Positions 24,176 to 34,213 of a stretch of DNA of 35,161 bases are shown piece after piece. The first letter of the stretch is position 1, and the number at the start of each line of letters is the position of its first letter. Source of the stretch: an uncultured SAR116 cluster alpha proteobacterium (lineage in GTDB: Bacteria > Pseudomonadota > Alphaproteobacteria > Puniceispirillales > Marisalimonadaceae); the NCBI GenBank assembly GCA_902583415.1, contig CACHVW010000010.1, forward strand, positions 1 to 35,161, in the 5' to 3' direction. A model generated the notes under the pieces. It did no database searches. It saw only the letters and a program-made list of their open reading frames with translations, and had not been told where the DNA came from. The position numbers and the translations under genes were made by a program.

Positions 24176-25495
24176 ATGTTATTAACAAAATTTTTTCTTC
24201 CTGTTTTAAAGGAAAATCCAAAAGAAGCAGAAATTATATCACATATTTATATGCTTAGAGCTGGAATGATACAACAATCAGCATCTGGAATTTATTCGTG
24301 GTTACCTCTTGGTAAAATTGTATTAGAAAAAATCACAGAAATTTGTAGACAAGAAATGATAAAAGCTGGTGCTAATGAGATTTTAATGCCTACACTTCAA
24401 TCTGCTGAGATATGGAAAGAATCTGGAAGATACGAAGATTATGGTAAAGAGATGCTTCGCATTAAAGACAGAAATAACAGAAATTTATTATATGGGCCAA
24501 CCAATGAAGAGTTAGTAACGGAAATATTTAGAACTCATGTAAATAGTTATAAAGAATTACCATTAAATCTTTTTCATATTCAATGGAAATTTAGAGATGA
24601 GTTAAGGCCAAGATTTGGTGTTATGAGAGGAAGAGAATTTTTGATGAAAGATGCATATTCTTTTGATGTTGATTACAACTGTTCTATTAAATCTTACAAT
24701 ATTATGTTTATAGCTTATATGCAGTTATTTAAAAAAATGGGATTAAAAGCAATACCTATGAAAGCAGACACTGGTCCAATTGGAGGAGATTTAAGTCATG
24801 AATTTATTATTATCGCTGATACTGGTGAAAGTGAAGTTTACTTAGAAGAACAATTATTAAATTTTGAAGGCTCATTTACAAGCATTAACTATAATGATGA
24901 CCTTCAAGAAGAAGTAAATAAATTTACTTCTTTTTATGCTGCAACAGAAGAGAAGCATGATGAAAGTGATTTTGAAAACATTAAAAATACTATAATTAAA
25001 ACTAGAGGTATTGAAGTAGGTCATATTTTCCATTTTGGACAAAAATATTCTTTGCCAATGAGAGCTACTATATCAGATAGAGTAGGTGAGAATATTCCAG
25101 TTTTCATGGGCTCATATGGTGTAGGGCTCTCAAGATTAGTGGGTGCTGTAATTGAAGCAAATCATGATCAAAAAGGTATAATTTGGCCTAAAGAAATTAC
25201 TCCTTGGGATTATAACATAATTAATTTAAAATATGGTGATACTGATTGTGACAGAATTTGTTTAGATATGTACAATGAGATGAATCATAATGAGTTAAAA
25301 GTATTGTATGATGACACAGATGAGAGGGCTGGCGCAAAACTAGCTAGAGCAGATTTAATTGGTTTACCATATCAAATTATAATTGGGCCGAAGGGAATAA
25401 AAGATCAATTATATGATTTAAAGTGTAGAAAAAGTGGAGATATATCTAGATTATCGTTCAATGAGCTATTAAACTTTGTTCAAACTAATAAATAA
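24176..25495 (+). CDS. proS: Prolyl-tRNA synthetase, short alphaproteobacterial type
   Basis: Charges tRNA-Pro. The 439-residue length lacks the roughly 180-residue editing insertion of E. coli ProS, as in Rickettsiales, other Alphaproteobacteria and mitochondria. Class II motifs are clear: motif 1 region SGIYSWLPLGKIVLEKI, motif 2 FRDELRPRFGVMRGREF followed by LMKDAYSFD, and motif 3 GSYGVGLSRLVGA. The C-terminal anticodon-binding domain has YDDTDERAGAKLARADLIGLPYQI. The start follows AGGAAAT. It heads the proS-lolCE-lolD-dnaE run. Confidence 0.96.
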   Translation: MLLTKFFLPVLKENPKEAEIISHIYMLRAGMIQQSASGIYSWLPLGKIVLEKITEICRQEMIKAGANEILMPTLQSAEIWKESGRYEDYGKEMLRIKDRNNRNLLYGPTNEELVTEIFRTHVNSYKELPLNLFHIQWKFRDELRPRFGVMRGREFLMKDAYSFDVDYNCSIKSYNIMFIAYMQLFKKMGLKAIPMKADTGPIGGDLSHEFIIIADTGESEVYLEEQLLNFEGSFTSINYNDDLQEEVNKFTSFYAATEEKHDESDFENIKNTIIKTRGIEVGHIFHFGQKYSLPMRATISDRVGENIPVFMGSYGVGLSRLVGAVIEANHDQKGIIWPKEITPWDYNIINLKYGDTDCDRICLDMYNEMNHNELKVLYDDTDERAGAKLARADLIGLPYQIIIGPKGIKDQLYDLKCRKSGDISRLSFNELLNFVQTNK

Positions 25496-25500
25496 AGCAT

Positions 25501-26762
25501 ATGAGTAATTTTATTTTTAATGAAACTGAAAGAACCATAGCCATACGGTATATTAAATCTAGGCGAGTTGAGGGTTTTATTTCAGTTTCAGCCTGGTTTT
25601 CTCTTATTGGCATTGTTTTAGGTGTGGCTACTTTAATTGTTGTAATGTCAGTTATGAATGGTTTTCGAACTGAATTGGTAAACAGAATATTAGGAATTAA
25701 TGGTCATTTAATAGTTTACAAAAAAAACGGATTATCCATTGAAAATTATCATAAAACAGTTAATCAAATTTCAGATACACAAAACGTAATTGCTGTTACA
25801 CCATATTTGGAAGGACAAGCACTTGCTAAAAATAAGAATTCTGTGTCAGGAATAATTATTAGAGGTACTAAATGGTCAGATTTACCTGCTAAAAAATTAC
25901 TTTGGAAGTCACTTGATAACGCTACTGTTGAAAATTTTAAGATTAAACAAAATGTAATTTTAGGATACAGACTTGCACAAAGATTAAATTTAAACGTAGG
26001 AGATTATATATCCCTTATTTCTCCAAATGTTATGGAGACTGCGATTGGTGTATTGCCAATTAAACAAAACTTTATGGTAGGAGGGTTTTTTTGATATTGG
26101 TATGTATGAATATGATAATAACTTTGTTTTTTATACCGTGGGAAAAAGCTGAAAAATTTCTTTCAACAAAACAAATTGCTCATGGAATTGAAATTTTTTT
26201 TGAAAAATCCAAAAGCAACTCAGAATGTTCATTTAGATTTAAATACAAAATTAGATAAGAGTTTTACAATAATTGATTGGAAAAAAAGAAATTCATCTTT
26301 TATGAATGCTCTTGATGTTGAAAAAAATGTAATGTTTGTAATATTGACATTGATAATTCTTGTAGCAACATTCAATATAATATCTTCAATGATAATGTTG
26401 GTTCAAACAAAAAAATCTGATATTGCTCTTATGAGAACAATGGGTGCTTCAAAATATTTAATTATAAGAATTTTTATGTTAACGGGTTCCATTATTGGTA
26501 TCTTAGGTACAATTGTAGGAGCAATATTAGGCATAATTGTATCTATCAATATTGAAACCATCAGACATTTTATATCAACTCTTTTGAGAAAGAATTATTT
26601 TCTCCTCAGATTTATTTTTTATCTTCATTACCTTCAAATATAAATTTTAATGAAGTTTTTGTTGTAATGGGTTTATCTGTTTCCTTAACTCTACTAGCAA
26701 GTATATTTCCTGCTTGGAAAGCATCTAAAATATCTCCTGCAGAGGCATTGAGATATGAGTAA
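25501..26762 (+). pseudogene. lolC: Lipoprotein-releasing ABC transporter permease LolC/LolE, four frameshifts
   Basis: Inner-membrane permease that with LolD releases lipoproteins to LolA. The full-length sequence can be read only by changing frame four times: 25501 to about 26092 (RYIKSRRVEGFISVSAWFSL and on to FMVGGFF), then DIGMYEYDNNFVF, then IPWEKAEKFLSTKQIAHGIE, then NPKATQNVHLDLN through SDIALMRTMGAS and the membrane helices, then EKELFSPQIYFLSSLP to FPAWKASKISPAEALRYE, stop at 26760-26762. The breaks are one extra base at the T7 run 26086-26092, one at T6 26127-26132, one at T8/A5 26194-26207, and one missing base near T4 26582-26585. Apart from these, about 418 residues look conserved with no other stop. 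lolD overlaps the end by 8 bp. It may be sequence error rather than a true pseudogene. lolE is an equally good name. Confidence 0.88.
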
Positions 26763-27450
26763 TTTATCAAATAATAAAGATTTATTAATTTTAAAGAATA
26801 TTTCTCATATTTATGATCAAGAATCACAAAAGATTAAAGTTTTAAATAATATAAATATTAAAGTTTTGAAAGGTGAAATGATTTCCTTAATTGGTCCTAG
26901 TGGAACTGGAAAATCAACTCTATTGAATATAGCAGGCTTGCTTGAAAAGCCATCATTTGGATCAATTAGTCTAAGTGGATATGATTGTACAAAATTAAGT
27001 GAAGACAATAAAACTATTTTACGAGGGACTGAAATTGGATTTATTTTTCAATCACATCGTCTTTTTCAAGAATTTTCTGCTTTTGAAAATGTAATGTTAC
27101 CACAATTAATTATGGGAAAATCTAAAATTGAAGCAGAAAAAAAATCTAAAGAATTATTATCTGCACTAGGTTTGAAAAACAGACTTGAATTTAGACCTGC
27201 AAAGCTATCAGGTGGAGAAGCACAAAGAGTTGCTATTGCTAGAGCATTGTCAAATTCGCCCAATTTAATATTAGCTGACGAACCTACAGGAAATTTAGAT
27301 GCTATTAGTGCCAAAAACGTATTTGAACTTTTATATAAATTAGTTAAGTCATTAAATATAAGTTGTATTTTTGCAACACATAATAGAGATTTAGCAGAGC
27401 TAATGGATAGAAAATTAGTTCTAAAAAATGGTTTTGTTTACGATGAATAA
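26755..27450 (+). CDS. lolD: Lipoprotein-releasing system ATP-binding protein LolD
   Basis: ABC ATPase that powers lipoprotein extraction from the inner membrane by LolC/E. The 231 residues have Walker A GPSGTGKS (47-54), Q-loop FIFQSHRLFQEFSAFENVMLP, signature LSGGEAQRVAIARAL, Walker B LILADEPTGNLD and the switch His in FATHNRDLAELMD. The LFQEFSAFENVMLP stretch is typical of the LolD/MacB group. Its ATG lies within the last codons of lolC/E (8 bp overlap), so its translation would normally be coupled to a gene that appears frameshifted here. Confidence 0.95.
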   Translation: MSNLSNNKDLLILKNISHIYDQESQKIKVLNNINIKVLKGEMISLIGPSGTGKSTLLNIAGLLEKPSFGSISLSGYDCTKLSEDNKTILRGTEIGFIFQSHRLFQEFSAFENVMLPQLIMGKSKIEAEKKSKELLSALGLKNRLEFRPAKLSGGEAQRVAIARALSNSPNLILADEPTGNLDAISAKNVFELLYKLVKSLNISCIFATHNRDLAELMDRKLVLKNGFVYDE

Positions 27451-27471
27451 TTTAAAAATTATATTTAAAAA

Positions 27472-30400
27472 ATGAAAAATTTATTTGTTCATTTAAGATT
27501 GCACTCCAATTTTTCTCTTGCAGAAGGAATGTTATCTTTTGAACATTTATCAAAGTTTTGTGTTGAAAACAATCAACCTGCAATTGCAATTACTGATACA
27601 AATAATCTTTTTGGAGCTTTAGAATTTTCTCTAAAAATGATTTCTTGTGGTATCCAACCTATAATTGGAATTCAAGTAAATATTAATAAAAGTGGAAAAG
27701 ATGATAAAGATATAGGAGAGGTTGTTTTATTAGCCAAAAATGAAATAGGTTATAAAAATTTATTAATTTTAACGAATTTTTTTTCGAGTAATGTAAATTA
27801 CGATAAATTTATAAGTGGAATTGAGTTAGAAAAGTATAAAGATGGTCTTTTATTATTAACTGGAGGTATCGAAAACGGTTTTTTGGCAAAACCAGCTTCT
27901 TTAAACAACGCAAAATTAGTAAAAGAGCGGTTAACATTTTTAAAAAATATTTTTAATGATAATTTATACGTTGAACTTCAAAGACATGGTATTAAAAGTC
28001 AGTTAATTGCTGAAAAAATTTTGATAGATCTTGCATGTGAATACGATCTTCCTTTAGTTGCTACAAATGATTGTTTTTTTCTAAATGAAAATAAATTTGA
28101 AGCACATCAAGTATTAACATGTATAGATAAGGGGCTAACAATTTCATCAGAAAAAAGAAGAATTCTTACTAAAGATCATTATCTAAAAGATCCTAAAAAA
28201 ATGATATCCTTATTTAAGGATATTCCAGAAGCAATTGAAAACACTATAATAATTGCAAAAAGATGTTCTTTCTTTGTAAAAACTAGAAACCCTATTCTAC
28301 CAAAATATCCTGGTTTAGAAAATATATCTGAAGCTGATTATCTTTCAAAAATATCTCTTAAAGGTTTAAAAGAAAAGCTTGATTTATCACCAACTCAGTT
28401 TTCTAATGAACAAAGAAAAAATTATAAAAATCGTCTAGATAAAGAACTCAAAATAATTAATGAGATGGGTTTTGCAGGTTATTTTTTAATTGTTTATGAT
28501 TTTATAAAATGGTCAAAAAAAAATAAGATCCCAGTAGGTCCTGGTCGTGGTTCTGGAGCAGGATCAATTGTTGCTTGGTCATTGAGCATTACAGATCTTG
28601 ATCCTATAAGGTGGGGTTTATTATTTGAACGTTTTTTGAATCCAGAACGTGTTTCAATGCCTGATTTTGATGTAGATTTTTGTCAAGATAGAAGGGAGGA
28701 GGTAATTAATTACGTTAGAAATAGATATGGAAAAGATAAAGTTGCTCAAATAATTACTTTTGGAAGTTTGCAGGCCAAAGCAGCTATTCGAGATGTTGGT
28801 AGAGTATTAGAAATGCCATATGGTCAAGTAGATAAAATTGCAAAATTAATACCTTTTAATCCATCTAAACCAATTACTATTCAAGAAGCTATTGATACCA
28901 ATGATGTCCTTAAGAGTGAATTGGTTGAAAATGATCAGGTACAAAATTTAATTAAAACTGCTATTAATATTGAAGGGTTAAATAGGCATGCTTCAACACA
29001 TGCAGCAGGTTTGGTTATTGGAGATAAACCATTACATGAATTACTTCCGTTATACAAGTTTAATGAAGATGAAATTCCAGCCACACAATTTAATATGAAA
29101 TTTGTTGAAAAAACAGGTCTTGTAAAATTTGATTTTCTTGGTTTAAAAACCTTAACTGTACTCTCTAAAGCTGAGGCTTTAATAAAACTTAAAGATAAAA
29201 ATTTTGATCTTAGCAAAATTCCATTAAATAATAAAAAAACATATGAAATGTTATCAACTGGCTCAACTACAGGCATTTTCCAGTTAGAATCTGCTGGTAT
29301 GAAGGACGTTTTAACTGGTTTAAAACCAGATCGATTTGAAGATATTATTGCTGTTGTTTCTTTATATAGACCAGGTCCAATGGAGAATATCCCAAGTTAT
29401 ATAAATAGAAAACATGGAAAAGAAAAAATAGTTTATATGCATTCTAGTTTAGAAACTATTTTAGCAGAAACATATGGAATTTTTATTTACCAAGAACAAG
29501 TTTTAAGAGCTGCACAAATATTAGCTGACTTCTCGCTAGGTAAAGCAGATATTTTAAGAAGAGCAATGGGTAAAAAAGACAAAGATGAGATGTCGGAACA
29601 AAAGAAATATTTTTTAGACGGCGCAAAAAAAAGAGGTATTAGTAAGGAAAAAGCAAGTGAAATATTTGATCAAATTTCTGCTTTTGCTGGTTATGGTTTT
29701 AATAAATCACATGCAGCTGCCTACGCTTTGATTGCCTACCAGACTGCCTGGATAAAAACAAATTATATATATGAGTTTTTTGTTTCAATGATGACAGTAG
29801 AAAATAACAATACTGAAAAATTATCTTTATTTGTAGAGGACGGAAAAAAATTAGGGTTAAAAATATTGCAACCATGTATAAACAAAAGTAGTTTTGAGTT
29901 TCTAATTGAAAATGTTTCGTCTAATGAATTTGGAATAAGATACTCATTATCCTCTATAAAAAATGTTGGAACTGATGCTGTTAAAAATATTGTGCAAATC
30001 AGAAAAAAAGATGGTGATTTTAAAAATATTGACGATTTTTTAAACAGGGTGCCCTACAGTCTAATAACAAAAAAATCAATGGAAAGCCTTATCAAATCTG
30101 GGGCTTTTGACAATGTTGAGTCAAATAGAAATAAATTGTACAGATCTATTGATTTGATGTTGAATTATTCTCACTCAATAGAAAAAGAAAAAAGTTCTTT
30201 CCAATCAAATCTATTCTACAACAATTACTCTAATAAGTTACCAATTAATCTTCAAGATGCTACAGAGTGGAGTTTTCAAGAGGCTATAAATAATGAATTT
30301 TCATCTCTAGGATTATATTTGTCAGCTCACCCATTAGATAGTTATTCAAATATTTTATCAAAAATCAATGTTACAAAAAGTATAGAAATTTTAAACGAAC

Positions 30401-30897
30401 CTTATAAATACATAAAAAAGAATGTAAAGTTATGTGGTCTAATTTTTAATATTCAAAAAAGACAATCTCCTCGAGGAAGATGGGTATCAATTCAGTTAAA
30501 TGATTTAAGTGGCTCGGTTGACATAAATATATTTTCAGATGTTTTGATTAAGTATGAAGATTATTTGATAGAAAAAAATCTTATCTTAATTGATGCTGAA
30601 ATTAAAAATGAAAATAATCAAATTAATAGAATTGTTGCAAAAAGGATATACTTGTTAAATGATTATATCTCAGACAACAAATATAATATTACTTTATTTA
30701 CAAATAGTAATAAACATTTAGACAAACTTGTACCCTTATTAGGAATTTTAGAAGTTGGTTCTTCTGATATTTTAATTTCTTGTTCAAATAAAGAACGGCA
30801 GGTTGAAATTAAAATTAGAGAAAATATAAAATTATCATCAAAATTCATTAATGATCTCTCAACAATAAGTGGAATTGATCATATTAGGTTTTCATAA
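27472..30897 (+). CDS. dnaE: DNA polymerase III alpha subunit
   Basis: Replicative polymerase. The 1141-residue chain has the N-terminal PHP domain (FVHLRLHSNFSLAEGML), then the polymerase core with PGRGSGAGSIVAW, the catalytic MPDFDVDFC (Asp400 and Asp402, matching E. coli Asp401 and Asp403) and KFDFLGLKTL (Asp554, matching Asp555). Further on are IFIYQEQVLRAAQ, DILRRAMGKKDKDEM and FNKSHAAAYALIAYQTA, then the helix-hairpin-helix region and the OB domain (VKLCGLIFNIQKRQSPRGR). It is a full-length DnaE1 type. It follows lolD by 21 bp, the usual alphaproteobacterial position. Confidence 0.97.
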   Translation: MKNLFVHLRLHSNFSLAEGMLSFEHLSKFCVENNQPAIAITDTNNLFGALEFSLKMISCGIQPIIGIQVNINKSGKDDKDIGEVVLLAKNEIGYKNLLILTNFFSSNVNYDKFISGIELEKYKDGLLLLTGGIENGFLAKPASLNNAKLVKERLTFLKNIFNDNLYVELQRHGIKSQLIAEKILIDLACEYDLPLVATNDCFFLNENKFEAHQVLTCIDKGLTISSEKRRILTKDHYLKDPKKMISLFKDIPEAIENTIIIAKRCSFFVKTRNPILPKYPGLENISEADYLSKISLKGLKEKLDLSPTQFSNEQRKNYKNRLDKELKIINEMGFAGYFLIVYDFIKWSKKNKIPVGPGRGSGAGSIVAWSLSITDLDPIRWGLLFERFLNPERVSMPDFDVDFCQDRREEVINYVRNRYGKDKVAQIITFGSLQAKAAIRDVGRVLEMPYGQVDKIAKLIPFNPSKPITIQEAIDTNDVLKSELVENDQVQNLIKTAINIEGLNRHASTHAAGLVIGDKPLHELLPLYKFNEDEIPATQFNMKFVEKTGLVKFDFLGLKTLTVLSKAEALIKLKDKNFDLSKIPLNNKKTYEMLSTGSTTGIFQLESAGMKDVLTGLKPDRFEDIIAVVSLYRPGPMENIPSYINRKHGKEKIVYMHSSLETILAETYGIFIYQEQVLRAAQILADFSLGKADILRRAMGKKDKDEMSEQKKYFLDGAKKRGISKEKASEIFDQISAFAGYGFNKSHAAAYALIAYQTAWIKTNYIYEFFVSMMTVENNNTEKLSLFVEDGKKLGLKILQPCINKSSFEFLIENVSSNEFGIRYSLSSIKNVGTDAVKNIVQIRKKDGDFKNIDDFLNRVPYSLITKKSMESLIKSGAFDNVESNRNKLYRSIDLMLNYSHSIEKEKSSFQSNLFYNNYSNKLPINLQDATEWSFQEAINNEFSSLGLYLSAHPLDSYSNILSKINVTKSIEILNEPYKYIKKNVKLCGLIFNIQKRQSPRGRWVSIQLNDLSGSVDINIFSDVLIKYEDYLIEKNLILIDAEIKNENNQINRIVAKRIYLLNDYISDNKYNITLFTNSNKHLDKLVPLLGILEVGSSDILISCSNKERQVEIKIRENIKLSSKFINDLSTISGIDHIRFS

Positions 30898-30966
30898 TCT
30901 TCTATTAATTTAATAACTTGCAAAATTAATGAAAGTAATCTAATAGATAAAAATCTTGTGTAATGT

Positions 30967-31018
30967 TTGGTTTTTTTAACCATCCGGTGTTCGTAAACAT
31001 TACTTTAACATTAACCGG
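30967..31018 (+). promoter_or_regulatory. Structured 5' leader of rpsB
   Basis: The 135-base gap before rpsB ends in an RNA-like structure: hairpin TGGTT-T5-AACCA (30968-30982), then CCGGT (30984-30988) pairing with ACCGG (31014-31018) around an inner hairpin TGTT-CGTA-AACA (30988-30999; T30988 can join only one stem). An AAAGGAA ribosome site and the ATG follow directly. S2 autoregulatory leaders are known in bacteria, and an rpsB leader motif has been proposed for SAR11-like Alphaproteobacteria. A weak promoter, TTGCAA at 30918 and TAATAG at 30941 with 17 bp spacing, lies upstream. Confidence 0.5.
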
Positions 31019-31032
31019 TAAAAGGAATTATT

Positions 31033-31914
31033 ATGTCATTACCTACGTTTACAATGCGTCAATTGCTTGAAGCTGGAGTCCATTTTGGTCATCATACCAG
31101 AAGATGGAATCCAAAAATGGCACCATACATATTTGGAAAAAGAAATAACATTCATATCATTAATTTAGAAAAAACAGTTCCAATGTTACATGAAGCATTG
31201 GAAGCAGTTCATTCTATTGCTAAAAATGGAGGTAAATTTCTATTTGTTGGAACAAAACGTTCCGCTTCTGATTTGATTGCTCAAGCGGCAACTAACTGCG
31301 GACAATATTATGTTAATCACAGATGGTTAGGTGGCATGCTTACAAATTGGGAGACTGTATCTAAGTCAATAAAAAAACTTAAAGATTTAGAAGAAAGAAT
31401 TTCAACTGGTGAAATCAATAATTTAACCAAAAAAGAAAGACTTAATATAGAAAGACAAAAAGATAAACTAGATTTAACCTTAGGTGGTATTAAAAATATT
31501 AATGGTATTCCAGACGCCTTATTTATAGTTGATACAAATAAAGAGGCAATTGCTGTTTTAGAGGCAAATAACTTGAATATACCAGTTATTGCTATATGTG
31601 ATACAAATAGCAATCCTTCTGGTGTAGATTTTCCTATTCCTGGAAATGATGATGCATTAAGAGCAATTTCTTTATATTGTGATTTAATTGCGGCGTCAGT
31701 TTTAAAAGGATTAGAAAGTAATTTAGAGGAAAGTGGTGTCGACATAGGTGAGGCACAAGATCTAGCAGAGGAAAAAATAGTTGAGGATACTCTCATTGAA
31801 AACACTGCAGAAAAAATCGTTATAAGTGAAAATATTTTGGATAACGAAAATATCAACACAAATGCTTCTAGTGAAGAAGTTATAAAAGAAGAAAATTCAA
31901 ACAAAAATGATTAA
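31033..31914 (+). CDS. rpsB: 30S ribosomal protein S2
   Basis: Small-subunit ribosomal protein. The core (about residues 1-240) has [54 protein letters not shown] and [20 protein letters not shown]. The last 50 or so residues are an acidic tail ([20 protein letters not shown]) with no counterpart in the E. coli protein of 241 residues. Strong AAAGGAA site. First gene of the conserved rpsB-tsf-pyrH-frr-uppS-cdsA cluster. Confidence 0.97.
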   Translation: MSLPTFTMRQLLEAGVHFGHHTRRWNPKMAPYIFGKRNNIHIINLEKTVPMLHEALEAVHSIAKNGGKFLFVGTKRSASDLIAQAATNCGQYYVNHRWLGGMLTNWETVSKSIKKLKDLEERISTGEINNLTKKERLNIERQKDKLDLTLGGIKNINGIPDALFIVDTNKEAIAVLEANNLNIPVIAICDTNSNPSGVDFPIPGNDDALRAISLYCDLIAASVLKGLESNLEESGVDIGEAQDLAEEKIVEDTLIENTAEKIVISENILDNENINTNASSEEVIKEENSNKND

Positions 31915-31973
31915 AATTTTTTTCACCTATTTTGATTTAATACTTTTTATATAAAGTTTAGAAAGGAAATATA

Positions 31974-32900
31974 ATGACTTTGTCAGCATCCACAGTTAAA
32001 GAATTAAGAGAAAAAAGTGGTGCAGGTATGATGGACTGTAAAAAAGCTTTAGTCGAAACTAATGGAAACATTGAAAATGCAATTGATTGGCTAAGAAAGC
32101 AAGGTTTGTCTGCTGTTGCAAAAAAATCTAGCAGAGTTGCAGCTGAGGGCTTGATAGGCATAAGTATAAATGGTCTTCAAGGAGCAATAGTTGAAATTAA
32201 TTCTGAAACAGACTTCGTGGCAAGAAATGAAATATTCCAAAGTTTTGTAAAAAAATGCAGTAATCTAGTTCTCACACATAAATCTGACATTGAAGGTTTA
32301 AAAGTTTTACCATTTCCTGATACAGGTAGATCTGTAGATCAAGAACTAAGTAATAACATTGCTACAATCGGTGAAAATATGAATATTAGGAGAGTTAAAT
32401 ATCTTGAGGTATCTGAAGGTGTTTTAGTGTCATATATTCATAATAAAGTCACAGAAGATCTTGGAAAGTTAGGAGTAATTGTTGCTATTGAATCACATGC
32501 TGTACAAAGTCAATTATTAGAAGTAGGAAAACAAATTGCTATGCATATAGCCGCCACTTCTCCTAAAGCTCTAAATATTGAAGATCTTGATAGTGATTTA
32601 GTAAATAGAGAAAGAGAGGTTTTAATTGATCAAGCAATGTCATCTGGAAAACCTAAAGAAATTGCAGAAAAAATAGTTCAAGGAAGATTGCAAAAGTTTT
32701 TTCAAGAAGTTGTTTTAAACGAACAAACTTCAGTAATTGACGGTGAAACTAAAATTAAAGATATAATAAAAAATCTATCTATCGATTTAGGTACTGATGT
32801 GCGAATAAAGGACTTTAAAATACTAAAATTAGGCGAAGGAATAGAAGTGGCTGAGAATAATTTTGCAGCTGAAGTTGCTGCTACAGCTGGAATAAAGTAG
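31974..32900 (+). CDS. tsf: Translation elongation factor Ts
   Basis: Guanine nucleotide exchange factor for EF-Tu. The 308 residues begin with the UBA-like domain TVKELREKSGAGMMDCKKAL and NIENAIDWLRKQG, then the core with INSETDFVARNEIFQ (the EF-Tu-contacting TDFV motif), KQIAMHIAATSPKAL and the C-terminal VVLNEQTSVIDG. The AGAAAGGAAAT site fits the ATG at 31974. Separated from rpsB by 59 bases that contain no convincing terminator. Confidence 0.97.
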   Translation: MTLSASTVKELREKSGAGMMDCKKALVETNGNIENAIDWLRKQGLSAVAKKSSRVAAEGLIGISINGLQGAIVEINSETDFVARNEIFQSFVKKCSNLVLTHKSDIEGLKVLPFPDTGRSVDQELSNNIATIGENMNIRRVKYLEVSEGVLVSYIHNKVTEDLGKLGVIVAIESHAVQSQLLEVGKQIAMHIAATSPKALNIEDLDSDLVNREREVLIDQAMSSGKPKEIAEKIVQGRLQKFFQEVVLNEQTSVIDGETKIKDIIKNLSIDLGTDVRIKDFKILKLGEGIEVAENNFAAEVAATAGIK

Positions 32901-32925
32901 TTAAAATGTAATTTTAGGAATTGTT

Positions 32926-33642
32926 TTGAATAATTTGAATTGGAAGAAAATTCTTCTTAAAATATCTGGTGAGTCATTAATGGGTGATGATTCTTTTGGG
33001 ATAAATCCATCAGTTGTAAAATCCTTTGCAAATCAAATTGACGAAGTTGTTAAATTAGGTGTTCAGTTATGTATAGTTGTAGGTGGTGGTAATATATATA
33101 GAGGTGTATCAAACACTCAACACGGTATGGATAGAGCTACTGGAGATTATATGGGTATGCTTGCCACCGTTATGAACAGCCTGGCAATTCAAAATGCCAT
33201 GGAGCAAATTGGCATTCAAACAAGAGTTCAATCTGCATTACCAATTTCTGCAGTTTGTGAACAATATATTAGAAGAAGGGCAAAAAGACATATGGAAAAA
33301 GGAAGGGTAGTTATTTTTGCTGCCGGAACTGGTAATCCATATTTTACAACAGACACAGCAGCTGCACTCAGAGCATCAGAAATGAGTTGTGATGCAATAA
33401 TTAAAGCAACACTTGTTGATGGTGTGTATTCTGCTGATCCAAAAAAAGACAAAAATGCCGTTAAATTTAAAAATCTTAATTATCTTGATGTATTAAGTAG
33501 AGACCTTAAAGTTATGGATGCTTCAGCTATATCTTTGGCTAGAGAAAACAAAATACCAATTGTGGTTTGTTCTTTAAACAATGATAAAAAACTCACAAAA
33601 GTATTAAGGGGTGAAGGTTCTTTCACTATAATTTCAGATTAG
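32926..33642 (+). CDS. pyrH: UMP kinase
   Basis: Phosphorylates UMP to UDP; the hexameric bacterial enzyme belongs to the amino acid kinase family and is allosterically controlled by GTP and UTP. Motifs: [50 protein letters not shown] and [18 protein letters not shown]. The start is TTG at 32926, five bases after TTAGGAA; no ATG lies in a suitable position. It sits 25 bp after tsf and 11 bp before frr. Confidence 0.96.
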   Translation: MNNLNWKKILLKISGESLMGDDSFGINPSVVKSFANQIDEVVKLGVQLCIVVGGGNIYRGVSNTQHGMDRATGDYMGMLATVMNSLAIQNAMEQIGIQTRVQSALPISAVCEQYIRRRAKRHMEKGRVVIFAAGTGNPYFTTDTAAALRASEMSCDAIIKATLVDGVYSADPKKDKNAVKFKNLNYLDVLSRDLKVMDASAISLARENKIPIVVCSLNNDKKLTKVLRGEGSFTIISD

Positions 33643-33653
33643 GAGAGATTTTT

Positions 33654-34211
33654 ATGGTTGAACTAAAATCTAACGAGATAAAAGCTAGAATGAACAAAGC
33701 TATAGATTCTCTAAAAAAAGATTTAAGTGGACTTAGGGTTGGAAGGGCGTCCTCATCAATGTTAGATCAAATTAATGTAAATGCTTATGGAAGTCTAATG
33801 CCTATAAACCAAGTTAGCACTATTAGTGTTCCAGAAGCTAGACTTTTACTAGTGAATGTATGGGATAGTTCAATAGTGCCTTCAACAGAAAAAAGTATAA
33901 GAGAAAGTCCATTGGGTCTTAATCCAATGGTAGAAGGTAATGTAATTAGAATAAATATTCCACCTTTATCTGAAGAAAGAAGAATAGAAATTACCAAGGT
34001 TGCAGCAAAATATGCTGAAAATTCAAAAATTGCTGTAAGGAATATAAGAAGAGATTATGTTGAAAATGTTAGAAAACTTCAAAAAAATGGTGAGATTAGT
34101 GAAGACCAAAAACATCAGGACGAACTGCTAATTCAACAAATCACAGATGAAATCATAAGTAATATTGATTATATATTTTCAAATAAAGAAAAAGAAATAT
34201 TAGATAATTAA
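33654..34211 (+). CDS. frr: Ribosome recycling factor
   Basis: With EF-G it splits the post-termination ribosome. The 185-residue chain is full length: LKKDLSGLRVGRASSSMLD (helix with the conserved Arg), LMPINQVSTISVPEARLL, NPMVEGNVIRINIPPLSEER and the C-terminal helix KNGEISEDQKHQDELLIQQ. A GGAGAG site overlaps the pyrH stop region. The uppS ATG follows the stop by two bases. Confidence 0.97.
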   Translation: MVELKSNEIKARMNKAIDSLKKDLSGLRVGRASSSMLDQINVNAYGSLMPINQVSTISVPEARLLLVNVWDSSIVPSTEKSIRESPLGLNPMVEGNVIRINIPPLSEERRIEITKVAAKYAENSKIAVRNIRRDYVENVRKLQKNGEISEDQKHQDELLIQQITDEIISNIDYIFSNKEKEILDN

Positions 34212-34213
34212 AT

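Noticed and set aside
26086-26590. Programmed ribosomal frameshifting as the explanation for lolC/E
   Set aside because: Four separate shifts, three of one sign and one of the other, without a shared slippery heptamer or pseudoknot, do not resemble a programmed site.
26612-26827. Reverse ORF across the lolC/E-lolD junction
   Set aside because: The forward strand reads conserved LolC/E and LolD sequence through the whole interval.
31317-31904. 195-residue antisense ORF opposite rpsB
   Set aside because: Shadow of rpsB: Ser/Phe/Leu-rich composition, no recognisable motif, and the sense frame is clearly a ribosomal protein.
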